Assembly: GCF_041146395.1 (NCBI RefSeq)
Contig: NC_090986.1
Coordinates: forward strand, 46,722,001-46,786,000
DNA length: 64,000 bases
Origin: Eulemur rufifrons
Taxonomy: Eukaryota > Chordata > Mammalia > Primates > Lemuridae
Reading direction: 5' to 3'
In this document: in pieces, positions 23,626-36,900 of the stretch
Numbering within the stretch: position 1 is the first letter of the stretch
Layout: every line of letters starts with the position of its first letter
Program-made: the position numbers and the translations under genes
The notes under the pieces: generated by a model
The model's database searches: none
Seen by the model: only the letters and a program-made list of their open reading frames with translations
What the model was told of the DNA's origin: nothing

Positions 23626-24770
23626 AGAGATTTCAAGGCATACCTCTCTTTACTAATATGCCTTAGAATTCACTTTGGGAAGTGCTGACAAAGATTGGTA
23701 AGACATGATGAGCAAGACTCAAATCCTAGAGAATGGCTTTAGGTAGGTAGATGAGAAGGAGAATGTAGGAGAGGTGTGGGAGAGAAATCAGTCTGGAAGG
23801 TGTTATAAAAGTTAAGAAAATATTAGAGAAGGGCAGGGCTTACAACGATAACATTGCCATAAGAACAAGCAATGGAACAATGTAGTATAATAGAAATAAT
23901 TTTCTTTTTCAGTGGAATTCTAGACTCACTTTTACCAGTTCACAATGACTTAGTTTCATATTTCCATATTTTTCTTCCCCATATATAAACTATTATGTAG
24001 GTTATCTTGGTTGGAAAAGTCAATACCTATTCTAAGCACCTAGTTACCATGAGCTAACTTAGACTGTAAAAATTATATGACTTTTGTAGGAAATAAGATG
24101 CTTCTTCATGAGAAAGAAATTCGAACTTTATAGGAAATTCATTTGATTAAAACCATTTTTTACTACCCTTTTGCTCTAAGGCATGCAGAGTATAGGAAGT
24201 TTTACTTTAAATAGAATGACTCTTTCTCCACATGAAACACTATAAAGCTCACTTCTTTAGAGAAAGTGATTATTCAATAAACATTTAATGAACATTGAAT
24301 CTTGTATACAGTCTTAGACTTGATATTTATCAAAAGATATTTCCCCAAATCAGAGGATATGTTGTAAATGGTCATATTATTTTCCATAATCAGACTAATG
24401 TGAAACATTATAACAGTGGTTCTTTTATACAAGGGTTAAGACTATGTAGAAAACATTTCTTTCTTTTTTCCTGAAATAGATAGTTCAAGCCCTTGCTTCA
24501 AACCCATTGAATATAATTATCTGGAGGTATGTCCAGGGATGTTTGTAGTATGAACACATTTCCAAGTAAACTGTACACTCTCTTGTTGCCATGAAAAGCT
24601 ACTGCATCATAATATGTAACGCACCAAATTCAGTGAAATTACTTGTAACATAGCTATCTCGTCTAACCTCCATCCTAATTCAAGAATCCCCCTGTAATAT
24701 CCCTGGCATGCATCACATAATCTCTCACTTAATCTTCTACTTTTTTTATAGAACTAGCTATACATAGCAA
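23626..24770. other. Unique sequence with a possible decayed hAT element
   Basis: No gene recognised. Near 24413-24560, 'AACAGTGGTTCTTTTATACA' and later 'ATTATCTGGAGGTATGTCCA' faintly recall MER5-type hAT elements, whose ends begin CAGTGGTTCTCAA. The similarity is too weak for a separate call. Confidence 0.4.
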
Positions 24771-24774
24771 TAGT

Positions 24775-25010
24775 TCAGATTTGTATAATTATTAGAGTTT
24801 CTAAATGTGGTATTGATGATATCTCATTTAGTCTATTCAAGAATCCTGTAAATTGAGATATCCTTGGAAATTTTCTACATTTCACAATTAAGGAAATTAA
24901 TGCTGTAAATATTTATTGATTTTTTAACCATGCTAAAAACTATTAAATGTCAGAGCTGGTATAATATTCACGCCTAAAGATTTTACTATTATGCCATATG
25001 ATTTTCCTGT
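24775..25010 (+). mobile_element. Decayed MIR element, plus strand
   Basis: The order 'AATTGAGATATCCTTGG', 'TTCACAATTAAGGAAATTAA', 'AAATGTCAGAGCTGGTATAA' and 'CTATTATGCCATATGA' parallels the MIR core (fall-off from 'ACAGATGAGGAAACTGAGGC' through 'GGCAGAGCTGGGATT'). Divergence is high. Confidence 0.5.
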
Positions 25011-25019
25011 GCACTATGT

Positions 25020-25430
25020 AATTGTAGATGATCTCTCTCACCAGCTACATGTGCTTGTACAACTCTCTACTTTTCTTGGCCCCATCTACATTTCTCTCAT
25101 CACCATAGTTTTCTAACTCCTATGCATATTCAGTTTACTTATTCGGTTCTTGAAAGAAATGTGTTTTTCTTAAATATTGACCCTACTAATTTAGGTAATT
25201 ATCTTACACAATACTCTTTGCTCTCCTGTGTTAGCACTTATTACAGATAGTTGAATTACAGTTAATGTAACAATCTTTCATCTTTGAAAACTGCAGATTC
25301 TTTGTCTACATGGACCATGTTATACTGCCTTACTGGTTATCTTCTATGCTCAGCTAATTGTGTGGAAGAAATTCAGCAACCAACGATATGTCTTGAATTA
25401 ATAGAAGAATGAAGGAATTAAATCATTTAT
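25020..25430 (+). mobile_element. Possible LINE-2 3' end
   Basis: 'CTCCTGTGTTAGCACTTATT', 'GCAGATTCTTTGTCTACATG' and a terminal 'TTGAATTAATAGAAGAATGA' follow the general layout of L2 3' sequence seen much more clearly at 39490-39950. Decay is strong, so this is tentative. Confidence 0.35.
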
Positions 25431-27240
25431 TTTTCTATTTTTTCAATAATTGATGATTATACTCCCCATCCCTATCTTCAATTCCTTAAAGAAAATGTTT
25501 TCATTTTATTTATTTTAGCTAAATTTTAAAAACAAATATAGAATACCCAGTTGACAGTGATAGGTTTTATAAATCTTTTTTTTTTTTTTTTAACTTGAGA
25601 TGCTCAGAGCTGATCTTGCTATATCAGATGCTATCTGAGTAGGGCTGACAACTACTTTCCTCCTGCTTCTTTACTTCTCTACTTTAATATGGACACCGAA
25701 ATTGTATTAGCTATTTCTAAGTCAGAATTGCCTTTGTGACAGCCCTGTCATACCACGACTGACTTGTTTTCCACTTGCCCTCAACTTAAACTCCAGGTCT
25801 TTTTCATTTAAACTGTTGGAAATTCACGACTCACCTGTCCTGTATTTCTGCATTTGGTTTCTGAATCTAAGTAAAGCAATAAATTAGGAAATGAATTATT
25901 CAATATTGCCAGTGGCTAATATTGCTCTTCCTGTTTTCTACTCCAAAGGCATCCAGTGATACTTGTCAGTGAATTCTGAACACAGTTTACATCCACATAT
26001 TCTTTTCTATTGTTGCAATCATGAAAGATACGTGGGAAGTAAGCCGAGGCACCAAGTACTTCACTCCTGCTTTTGCTTTAGCAGGAGCTGGAGATGTGGA
26101 TGCTGACTTTTCTAAACTGTTCCATCATCCCAAGACTCTCCTGCTTACTTTAAGAAATTTATGTGACAAAAAATTGAAGTTTTCAATAGTTTCTAGAGCT
26201 CTGACTGCCTTTCATCTGAGGTAAATCCACATTGTGAATTCAAAAACTGCTAGTCTTACAGCTTATACATGATTTCTCACTTTTAATTTCTGTTAAACAA
26301 TTAGGTTTATTATTTCTAAATAAAAGCTTATTAGTACTCATGTTAGAAAAATATTTTCATCCTACATAAACATAAACATGTTTTAATGTTGTATGTAATG
26401 CTAATACATTAACCTACATTACCTAAAAAGAGAAAAGATAACACATGTATGTTATAAACTTCAGTGATATTTCAGGATTCCTGTTGATTAATATAGGAGA
26501 GTGGTATCATTTTATTCCTGTTATAATTTAGTATTTAAGTATCTTTGAATGAAATTAAGAATAAAAACAGACAAAAAACAAATTAGTGGGTAATAATCAT
26601 GATTCTTGCTTTAGCTCATTAGTGATATATGACATAAAAAAACTTAAAAGTTTTATTCCTTCCAAGTAATTATTTCTTATAATGTATAGTGAGTAGGATA
26701 TTTGGTGATTTAAATAAGGATTTCTTCACTGGGATTTTCATTTCAAATTAATAAATTTTTCTCCCTGTCTCTCACTTTCTCTCTCCCTCTCAACTTTATC
26801 AATATCCATATTTATCTGAGATAAACTTGCAGCTGATTATAAGAGAATATATATAACACAGTTGCTATATGAACATTTAACTATAATGTAATTGAAGAAA
26901 AGAAGAGGGACAGTAGAAATTTCAATGAGAAGTACAAATGGGCCACATAATCAGTAGACGCGTCAATCCACCAGGAGGAAGGAGTAACATAAATCTTCTG
27001 GGAATAAAGCTATTTTATGAAGAAATCATATTTCTCGTTTTGTTTGTTTTATGAACCTCTACAAGCTGAGTAGGCTCCTGATGACTTGGATGGGGATGGG
27101 GGAAGGGAGAGAGAGAGAAAGAGAAAGAGAAGGTATCTCACTGCTCTCTAAGTATATGTCTGAGGATTACTTAATACTAAGGAATATTTTGCACTCTTCA
27201 GATTAAGTACTATTTCTGTAAAGAATAAATATGGGCTTGA
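25431..27240. other. Unique sequence with a G+C-richer island at 25600-26230
   Basis: No gene is proven. The island holds a 67-codon plus-strand frame at 26021-26224 with no recognised motif, and the 7-bp hairpin CTCCTGC / GCAGGAG at 26064-26087. CT-rich (26760-26795) and GA-rich (27107-27132) tracts follow. Confidence 0.45.
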
Positions 27241-27249
27241 TGTTTTCTG

Positions 27250-27345
27250 CAGGGGTGGACAACCTGCTATTTCAGTCAAAAGGCCGCACTTAAGGATCTA
27301 GAAGGCCACACCTGGCCTTAAAGACACAGGTTCTCATTCCCTGGT
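27250..27345. mobile_element. Possible hAT-family DNA transposon fragment
   Basis: 'CAGGGGTGGACAACCTGC' followed by 'AAAGGCCGCACTTAAGG' and 'GGCCACACCTGGCCTTAAAG' is reminiscent of hAT non-autonomous elements that begin CAGGGGT and contain GGCCGCA blocks. Only one end is visible, so the family is not named. Confidence 0.35.
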
Positions 27346-27687
27346 TTAATATGTGGTAGTACCCTTGAGTTTTATCTCATCGTTCTAATCCACAATTTTC
27401 TCTCCCTTCTATTAATTCTTTGAACCAAGTCACACACTGGAATTCCACTGGTTAAATCAGCCTACAATAATTTTTTATTGGGGCATAGTGTTCAAAATAT
27501 TTTAGTTTTATTTTTTTCAACAGTAATGAATTCTCAGGTTCACCACCATTCCCACCAACACTTACTATTTTATAATTACCTCGGTTTCTTAATTTTATTC
27601 GTCTGCTATGTCCCTAGAGACATTTGATGTTAAAATTACTGTGAGTTACTTGGGCTTTAATACAGTAATTTTTAGTTACTATATTAT

Positions 27688-28025
27688 TTAAGGTTCTCCA
27701 GAGAAACAGAATCAATAGAATTTATACACATACAGGAAGATACTTATTTTATGATATTGACTTATACAATTGTGGGGAAAAGCTGCAGGACAAATTTTTA
27801 GGCTGGAAATTCTGCTAGAAGTTGATGTCGCAGTCTTAATTCAGAAGCCATTCTAGAGGCAGATATTTTCCACTTCTGGGGACCACAGTCTTTTCTCTTA
27901 AGGCCTTTAAATGATTGGTGAGGTGCTTCCCCTCCTTATGATGCATAATCTCTTTTACTCAAAGTCTACTGATTGTTAATCACAATTTGAATGTTATAAT
28001 TGTAAAGCAACTTCTAGAATTGTTT
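27688..28025 (-). mobile_element. ERVL-type LTR (MLT2-like), reverse orientation
   Basis: Begins 'AAGGTTCTCCAGAGAAACAG', the reversed LTR terminus, then 'AATTGTGGGGAAAAGCTGCA', 'AGTTGATGTCGCAGTCTTAA', 'CAGTCTTTTCTCTTAAGGCC' and 'CTCAAAGTCTACTGATTGTT'. These blocks follow the reversed MLT2-like consensus. The far end is truncated. Together with 22092-22505 it makes two LTRs of the same broad class in opposite orientation about 5 kb apart, which are separate solo insertions. Confidence 0.7.
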
Positions 28026-31000
28026 TCATATAAACAATGTTGTGTACTCTTAGTCAAAATTATTTAGCAGAAAGCCCTTGCCAAAATGCTAGGGGATCAT
28101 TAATACGGGTAATTATCTAATAATATTTGTTAAGAAAAATGATTTCCACATATGTTATATGTAAAATTATAATTATTTAGATTCATAAACATATAACAAT
28201 GGTACTTGTTAACGTAGTAGTTTTCAATACAATTAATTTTAAAGTAGAGGAGACAAAATTCCAAATCAGGAAATGGTTTTAGGCATCTTTTCAAAAACAA
28301 GAATATTAATAACTTACTATTTAATGGGGTAGTTTGCTTTTTTCTTATTTTTATCTTTTCTCTAAAATATTTAAACTTCATAGTACTACTATACCTAATA
28401 ATTAGAACACTGATAAACCCAAAGACATGTCACTGCAAACCAAAGTTAACCAATTAAACCAATTAATACTTAGTCTTAGCAGATGATTTCTATGTACCAA
28501 GAAATGTACAACTAGGCCAATACACACCAATATTATCTTTTATGGCTTACTTTTCAGTTGCTAGCTCATTAACATCTTTCTTATTATAAGATATATATGT
28601 GCCTAAACCTTTGTAGTAGGTGCATAGGATGGTTTTAGAGGATGGAATTACATTTAAGCTATTAATATTTTTATTATTGAACATTTTAGACAACTTCATA
28701 CTTTTTTTACAAACAATACTACGAAGAACATCTTTACACATATATCTGCAAGAAATAAGCTTTTACATATATATTTTATAATTGTATAAGTTATTTCATT
28801 ATGTATTTTTAATACAAAAATTTAAGAATAATCACAAAATAGAAGTACTTGGAAAAGCATTTCTTTGTGATTTGAAGTTTCAAATTAATTTTGACACATT
28901 TACTGGCAAGTAGTTTATTTTTTCTTACTTTGTCTCACTTTGTCTCTGATATTATATATAATTCTAACACAGTTACATAAAATTCCACTGATTTCTTGTT
29001 TTCCAAATTATTCGTCTTTTCAACTTTCTTGTTCATTTTGTCCATAAATTCTTTTCCCAGATACCATCCTAAAGCCCCCAACCATTTGATTAAATAAATC
29101 TCCCTACCTGATTCCTATACTATTACAAGTCAAGCAACTTAATGTAAGGCTTTCTGAAATTCTATCTGTTGAACCCACTTTTTTTTTTCTCTAATCCTTC
29201 AGAATGGAGAATTAAGGCCAAAAAAAAAAAAAAGTTAGCTTGATCTTGATCATCTTAATTTAGAATTTATCACTTTTATTTAAAATGGTTTTACATGTAC
29301 GTAGAGTTGTCAATATATCTACGATCATAAGAAACAGATACATTCAACAATTACCAATTGCATATTCTAAAAAAAGAACCTCATTATCTGTTATAATTTT
29401 ATACTTCATTAAAGCTTTTTGTGTGTATATCATACTCTTTCTCATCATCAAAGAGTATCTGAAGCTCATTAACTATCTTGAAATGACAAATTACTTTCTT
29501 TCTTTGACTACAAGTTTCTCTCTTTTTTATCAGTAAGCAGTTTCCTTTTAAGATTACATTTAATCTTTTTTACCCATTAAATGATTTACTTTTTAACTAA
29601 CATGAACAACTTTATAATTAAATGTTTTGACAGGAAAAAAGCTTATCCGTATTGCTGAAGAGCATGGATGCAGACTGGCTCACAAGTCTTTATCCCTAAC
29701 AACACAGAAATGGGAACATAAGGGGGATTATGAACACCAAAATAATGAATTAAGCTTCATTAATAACGATGCTTTTAAGAATTTTAAATTTTAGTGAACT
29801 TGAGAATTTCATATTTATTTATTTTATTATGGTTAAATCACATAGTTGCACTCTCTTCCACTGATAACAATGGAGATTATTACCATGCCTAAATCATTTA
29901 AATATGAGAAAACAGTTCTTCTGTGGGGTCAGTAAATGATAACTCGTCTTTATGTTTACAATTTTTTGCCCTATTGACACTCAAGGTTGAATTTTGTGTG
30001 TATCTGAACAGCAGTGTAAACAGTTAAATATAGCAGGTTTCACAAAGTAGATCCAATATATGCAATGCTAAAGTTAGAACCACTCAAGTTCCAAGTTCCA
30101 AATAAGCTCCGGAGTATAGACTGGCCAGTGATGAGCAAGTCAATGTTTTCTATATTTGCAAAGGGAACTAAAAGTGCAGAAATAATTCATGACAGTTTGA
30201 AATTATACCTTTCATTTAGTAACAGTGGGGCTTTATTTTACAAACTTGCTTTTACTTTTTGTCATGTCAGTCTCTATTTTGCTGCTTGTAAAGAGTGCAG
30301 TCAATACAGATTTTACTGAAACACATGCATAGAATAAGCCATCTAGATAGTATCTCAGGAATAGTCAAATGAATTTTTGACTATTGAATTAAATTTTGAC
30401 CAATGAATTAAAAAGAGTTTAATGTTCTAAATTATGTGTGTCTGCTAGATAATGCATTGCATAATTTAAGACATTATTTTATTACTTTGTATACACAGAA
30501 GCACACACAATACTACCAGGGTATGTAATAAAAGAAGAATTGATTATTTTCCTGTGAAATAATATGCTCTTTCTAAGTGCATATGCTATTAAAAATATAT
30601 TTGTTTTGTCCTAATTATAATGAAATGATTTTTTGACCTTATATTTGAGTTCATTTTTGAGGAATTTTGTAATATTGATGTAATATGAAGTATGATATAC
30701 CAACAAATTCATAAAAACATATTTTTGACAGCAACTGGTTTTATAATTTTCTGAGGATTTTTTAGTAATTGAGTGTTTATTAGAGAGAAGGAGAATGTAG
30801 TGTTACTGTACTAGGAACTATTAATTCAGCAAATTCAATAGATTTGTTGTAGGGGTATCCAACCTTTTTAAAAAATTTGCCCCCCAAGTGAACAGAATTG
30901 GATTAATCTCCATATTTATTCAATACACAATGACAATTAGTTTGTGTATGACTGTATGTGGGTATGTAGGTAGTTGTGTGTGTACATTTTGTTTGTATAA

Positions 31001-31080
31001 GTAACCATGAAATCAACACAAACCCAAAGCTAGAAATTTAATAATATCTATCTACTCTTTTTATCTACTTTTGATCCTTC
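28026..31080. other. A/T-rich, mostly unique sequence
   Basis: Near 28675-28760, 'CATTTTAGACAACTTCATAC' with 'ACAAACAATACTACGAAGAA' recalls an old L1M 3' region. A block at 29620-29720, with 'AAAAGCTTATCCGTATTGCT', is repeat-free and less A/T-rich. At 30850 'GTAGGGGTATCCAACCTTTT' could be a hAT element end. No gene recognised. Confidence 0.45.
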
Positions 31081-31640
31081 CTTACTCTATATCCCTGCTA
31101 ATACCCAGAGGCAGTCCATATCTTGAATCCATTTTCATTGTTCACTTGGAGTTTTTACAAATAATGTTATTACATATATGTCTATATCTGTACAATTATT
31201 ATTTAGATCTTGATATTTGGTTTTGAATATTGTGTGAAAAGTCATCTTTCAGGACTTACTTATTCTATTCTCAATCATAATTAGATTATTATTAACTTAT
31301 ATCCATATTTCATCTATGAATGCGTGGTCCATTCATGGCTAATATTTAATACTACATTGTGTAAATATATCATAATTTATTGGTGATGTCCTGACTTCTA
31401 CCTATTAAAAGCAGTGATATAATGAACATTATTTTTTCTTTTCCTTTCAAATATTCTATGACCATATGTTTAGTCATTGGTAAACCTGCATATTGTTAGA
31501 TTTTTAAAAAGCCAATATGATCATTTCTTTCTCTTAGCAAGCATATTTATTTTATGGTACATATGCATGTATGTACGTATGTATGTGTTCTCCAATGTTG
31601 CAAAGAGGCAATAAACTCAACTGTGTTTGACAACATATTT
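31081..31640 (-). mobile_element. Probable old L1M 3' region, reverse orientation
   Basis: 'GTGGTCCATTCATGGCTAAT', 'ACTACATTGTGTAAATATAT', 'CATAATTTATTGGTGATGTC' and 'GATATAATGAACATTATTTT' parallel, with heavy decay, the reversed L1 ORF2 end that encodes the conserved terminal segment. A TATG microsatellite sits at about 31559-31589. Confidence 0.45.
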
Positions 31641-32560
31641 GCTCCTGGTTGTCTTTGGCTGGAATGTAAGGAAATTACCATCAATTAAGTTAAAAGAAGT
31701 AGTTTACTATCTCACAACACCATATTCTCTCCTTAAACACATTATCAAATCATAAATTTTTTGTTTTTCTTATAATCAAAAGGATCTTAATAATAGAAAA
31801 AAATATAGCATCTTTGGTTCTTTGGTATGTCCTGCATCAATAACAATGTATTATCGGTTTGACCTTGATCAATTTTTATATCTTTTTATGTTGTCATTCT
31901 TTTTAGTACAATTGCTCTTTCCCGGATTTTCCCAGTTTTTGTTTTGTTTTGTTTTGTTTTCTCCACAAGACCAAGCTTCCATTTAAACTTGAAATTCTTT
32001 TATGGTAATAAAATTTTCTTGACCTTTCTAGGCCTCGAACCAGGTTATATCCAAATTCAAATGTCAATATTTGATATATTTCTCAGTTTATATATAATTT
32101 TTTCCATTAAGGATAATAACATTCTATATTTCATGAGGATGGAATCTCTATTTCAGAACATGTAATACATGAAAATGTTCAACAACGTTGAGGTCTAGGA
32201 CAAGAACAGAATATATCTTGAACATTTAATTATTTGTGCCTTTAGTTTAGGCTGGAACAATCTCATATATCCATTTTAGAATACATGTCAGCTTCTTTTC
32301 AGGCAACGCCAACTTATTTCCCTCCTCTTCCCCATATGTAGTGCAAACTTTTGCTCAAGGCCTACTACTTAATTTACTTTACTATATACCATTTTAGGAT
32401 ATAAGTTCTAAGATGAAGATAGACCAACTACAAAATATTTATGGACTTCACATATTAACTTTAAATACACTGTTCTTTTTCCAATGTCAAAAGCAGCACT
32501 AATCTGCCTAGCAAAAAACACTTAATGTGTTGACAGAAGTACAGTCATGTACCATAATCT
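31641..32560. other. Unique sequence with a GTTTT repeat
   Basis: A GTTTT pentamer run lies at 31937-31961. No gene or classified repeat otherwise. The 73-codon frame at 31944-32165 starts in that repeat and has no motif. Confidence 0.5.
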
Positions 32561-32658
32561 AACTGACAAAAATAATAATACCAATTACTGTACATTACTT
32601 TACATTACATTACTTTGTGCTTTAAAAAAAAAACAAAAAAACAAAAACAGGTGCTTTA
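32561..32658 (+). mobile_element. 5' part of a MIR, split by an Alu
   Basis: Sequence left of the Alu is A/T-rich and ends 'AAAACAGGTGCTTTA'. The matching sequence right of the Alu (33015-33200) continues as MIR. The left portion itself is only weakly MIR-like. Confidence 0.35.
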
Positions 32659-33014
<356 letters not shown>

Positions 33015-33015
<1 letters not shown>

Positions 33016-33200
33016 AGGTGCTTTTTAATAGACATTTATATGACCCTCACAATATCCCTGTGGTTTTATGTTCATATTAATCCCATTTATTGACAAGGAA
33101 ATTTAGCCTTAAGTAGTAAATAACTTATTCAAGGTCATATATATATAATGTATTTACTTAAAGATCTAGTCCAATTTAATATCAAAACTTTAATTTCTAA
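33015..33200 (+). mobile_element. MIR element interrupted by the Alu
   Basis: 'GGTGCTTTTTAATAGACATT', 'ATGACCCTCACAATATCCCT' with 'GTGGTTTTATG', 'ATTAATCCCATTTATTGACA', 'AGGAAATTTAGCCTTAAGTA' and 'ATAACTTATTCAAGGTCATA' follow the MIR consensus in order. The insertion order is clear: MIR first, Alu second. Confidence 0.7.
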
Positions 33201-33689
33201 TCCTATTCAAAACTTCTTGCATGATTCCTTTCTCTTAAATATGATTTCTACTAATCAATCCCTAGACCAGGAGCAGGGTTCAGGCTGCCAGGTTACAGTT
33301 TTCCTCACTTCAGCTTCTTTATCTATTATTCGACTCCTGCCTCCTCTGATCTCAGAACAAGAAATGGGTAATGTAAAACACGGAAAAGTATTAAAATACA
33401 GTAATGAATCAAACTTGTCGTAGATGTTTAGTTTTATTTGTAGGTCTCTCTTTTCTCTCATTGGAAGATATATTAACTGTCATTGACCAAAGTTAACAAA
33501 AATATATTTAAAATCTTATAGCTATCTCAGATCTGTTGGAAAACAATTCTTCATGATGTTTCTGGACATCTTGCAGCAGCTTTTTTTCTGACCTAAGTTT
33601 TAAGAATGTTAGAATAGCAAACAGCCTTTGAAATAAATATAATATCTACCTCTATGTCAAGGGGCAAATTTATTCAATGTGCAAAGTAA
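33201..33689. other. Unique sequence
   Basis: No classified repeat. The overlapping plus-strand (33148-33423, 91 codons) and minus-strand (33255-33461, 68 codons) frames show no motif and lack gene context. Confidence 0.45.
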
Positions 33690-33995
33690 TAAAGATAATG
33701 TCTGCAGCCTGGGTAAAGTTTGAGTAAGTTTGCTAGCAGCCTCCTTTAAAATATTGGAGTTTCCTAAAGGTGGAGTTTCTCAGCTGAGACGCAAAGCTAC
33801 CATGTGTCCTCCTTATAACTGGGCCTGCTTCTATTTTACTCCTATGTGGGGTAGGGGTGAGGGACGCTGATATGAACATTAAGCTCATTGCTGTGCCATG
33901 AAAAATAAATCCCTTTGTTGTTGATTTAGGAGTCCTTTATATGCTTTCATCTATGAAACCATGGCAGACTAACTTTTTGCAAACTGACAATTTAT
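33690..33995 (+). mobile_element. Probable LTR, family not named
   Basis: 'CTGCAGCCTGGGTAAAGTTT', 'CTCAGCTGAGACGCAAAGCT' and 'TTCTATTTTACTCCTATGTG' precede a poly(A) signal in 'CCATGAAAAATAAATCCC' followed by 'TTTGTTGTTGATTTAGGAGT'. The layout of promoter-like region, AATAAA, then a T/G-rich tail matches the R-U5 end of ERVL-like LTRs such as the LTR16/LTR33 group. No second LTR is visible, and exact ends are unsure. Confidence 0.45.
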
Positions 33996-36900
33996 CAAAA
34001 GAGTAAAATTTCAGCACCTTCAAAATTCTTGACAAGGTGCATATCCACTGATACATCTCTGGAAGGGGTCACTATTATTGGACAGGGTTCTTTTGGAAAA
34101 CTAAAAGGCCTTCTCTCTTCATCAAGTCATTCAGCTCAAGAGAAATGTCAGCTCCATAAAACTCTGATCATGTAGGCATTCTCACTGCCACTTCTCTTTC
34201 ATCCACATTCAGACTTTTAGGTAAAAATTAGCATTGTGTTCTGTGACCCCAGATATCCATAAGAGGCAGGTCAATTCTACCAAGAATTTGTTCATGCTCC
34301 TATTATAGCACTGGGAAGGCAAATGAGATATTGTAGTTCAGACAGCTTCAGGCTCTTCAGAAACGTACTAATATTCATTTTTTCACTGAGACAAGTCTAT
34401 TTTCTGGTCTTATTTAAATAACCAGTCAACTAATTGTTTGCTACTGGCCTATGAGATAAAGAATTTATGAAAATCTGTATATGTCTGCACAATGCCTCCA
34501 TTACTGAAAACATTTTTCTGTGGAAAAATAAAATGACAACTAAATTAAACAGCATATTTGTCAATTTAGTTCCTTTATATTCTGTTGTAAACTCCTTATC
34601 TCACGGAGGGCTGAGAGAGTATTGCTAATATTAAATTTAGTTTGCCTACTGAGCACAGAGGTTTATTATGTGGGATCATACCTTTTCCTGCCTGGGAAGT
34701 GGAAAATTAGCTTAGACTTCTTTACCTTCTTAAAAAATCCCTTCAAGGAATCACTTTTTCATGCTATCCCTAGTCTTTTCTTCCATAAGTTGCAGGAGTA
34801 TTGGTCATTAATAATTTTTGTCTTCTCTTTGCAAGTCCTGTTGGCATGTGAACTTCACTCACCCTGTATCATTCTCAGCTTTAAAGTCATGGCGAATGCA
34901 TTAAAATATAAGAATATGTAATAACGTGGCTGATCTCAGATTCATACCCAGATGTATATGATAGGAGACAGTGAGGTCTTCACAATAACACTGAGCAAAC
35001 TCACAGAGAAATGAAGGCTAGAAATAAGCAATTTTGGAGATGTGTTAAGAGGAATCTATATCTGATCTGTCATAACTGAATTAACTCAATATATAATGTC
35101 AAGATCTCTAAAAAAAAATGCTCTTCTGTTTTATTTCCACTCTACTGGGGGCCAATGCTTTTGAAAAATACAATGCAAATTAATTATTTGAAAAACAATT
35201 TTTTAAAAAATATATGAAATACAAGCTCAACATTTTTATCAATAGATTCAACACACATCAAATTACTGTGTCAAAAATACTTACAAATTTTCCCAATCTT
35301 TCATATAAGTTTCTGTGCTAACTCATTGTGCTCAGTGATAAATAGCTTATGGAGTGAAATTAGTCTGTGGACTGTAATATTTGAGTATAGTTATGCCAAA
35401 GCATTTCTGGATATTAATATTACATGCAGAGTCCCACATTATCTCTTATTGTATAGAATAGCCCAAACATCAATGTTTGTTTTAAAAGTCTAGTGACTTA
35501 GATCTTTTTAAATTTAACTTTCATTATTCTAATTTGAAACTTCTTTGATATTTCATCTTCCTAATAACAGTGATATCTCTGTAAATGTTATTTTAATAAT
35601 TATTGTTATGTTGCTATTACCTCATGAAATGTGATTAATTCACTTTTATGTATACTAAAGTTTAATTTCTATATCTATTGCTGCTAACTTGCTACTTTTC
35701 TGATATCTTTTCAAATATCTATACTAATTCCTTACTTTATAGAAAAATAACTTATTTAAAAAACTTTATTAAACTATATATACAATATTATATTTCTGTA
35801 TTCCAGAGTAAATCTTCTATGTTTAAAAGTTAATTTACCAAGATGTATTACAATTTAAAAAGAAGAGATTTGTAGCTGCTGTTAATATTCTGTAGTAAAG
35901 TTTCTTTTCCCATCAGTCAAAATCTTTTGGGAATTTGCATGATCTTCAGTGTTAACACAACTGGTTGACACTAATGATCCTAATGATTGCTAGTCATTTG
36001 ATTCCATGTGAAAGACCCTAGATTCAGGCACAGTACTATCAGAATATTTAAAATGTAATTCATCTTTAATAGCATTAATGAGTATTTAAAATCATGTTGC
36101 TCTTTTATACTATTTTTTCATACTACCATCAAGGATCTTTTTGGTTATTATTTTTTGCTCCGCTCTCTAGTTCTGCAGCTAAGGAGCATTACGTTTCATT
36201 TCTTTGTCGCATTTAAAATAATGAGGATGTATCAGTAGCACTAAGGAAGTTATTCCAGATCTGATTAAATCCTTGTAGATTCCCAGCCAGCTTTCTTTTA
36301 TATTTGTAGCTACTCTCTCTGCCCACTTAATCCCCCTATGCCATCTAATTTCAAAATGTGATTGTCATTCTGAGGTGTCTTTTATATTTCATTTCTAAAG
36401 GACTATAGGCTTTTCCAGCATAAAACCAATATGCACAAATGATGTCCTCATTGTAGTCCAAGTCGTATATGATTTAGGTAATAGCAAGTAATCATAATTA
36501 ACTTTTTCTATTTCTAGTAAGTTATAGCCTAAAAAACAAGCTCTCATTAGTGATAAAATGTGGTTCTTAATTCACATTTTATGTCATTCCCCAATAACAT
36601 TTCTTAAAATTTTGCAACTCCATCATTCTAATAATATCTCTGCCACTCAACTAATGTGGGATGTTAGCTTCTTTTTAATATAAGGAAAGTGAAAATCATA
36701 TTGAGTTAGATTTAAAACTAAGTATTTGCATTTAGAGTTGAGAATTTGCATATGACTTAAAACTATTTGTTCATTCAATGATTCATTTGTTTGCTAAATT
36801 AATAAACAAGTAAATTTTTGGATTGGCTTTGGTCAATCTGAGGAAATAACATGGGTATGCAGTTAACATTAGGAGATATATAATAATACAGTCAGTACAC

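Noticed and set aside
24413..24560. Possible MER5-type hAT element
   Set aside because: Only the first few bases of one end resemble the family; the rest is not recognisable.
30850..30885. Possible hAT end 'GGGGTATCCAACC'
   Set aside because: Single short motif with no partner end.
34622..34921. 99-codon plus-strand frame
   Set aside because: It starts in A/T-rich DNA, shows hydrophobic but motif-free translation, and lies in unclassified sequence. It could be a retroelement relic but nothing supports a gene.
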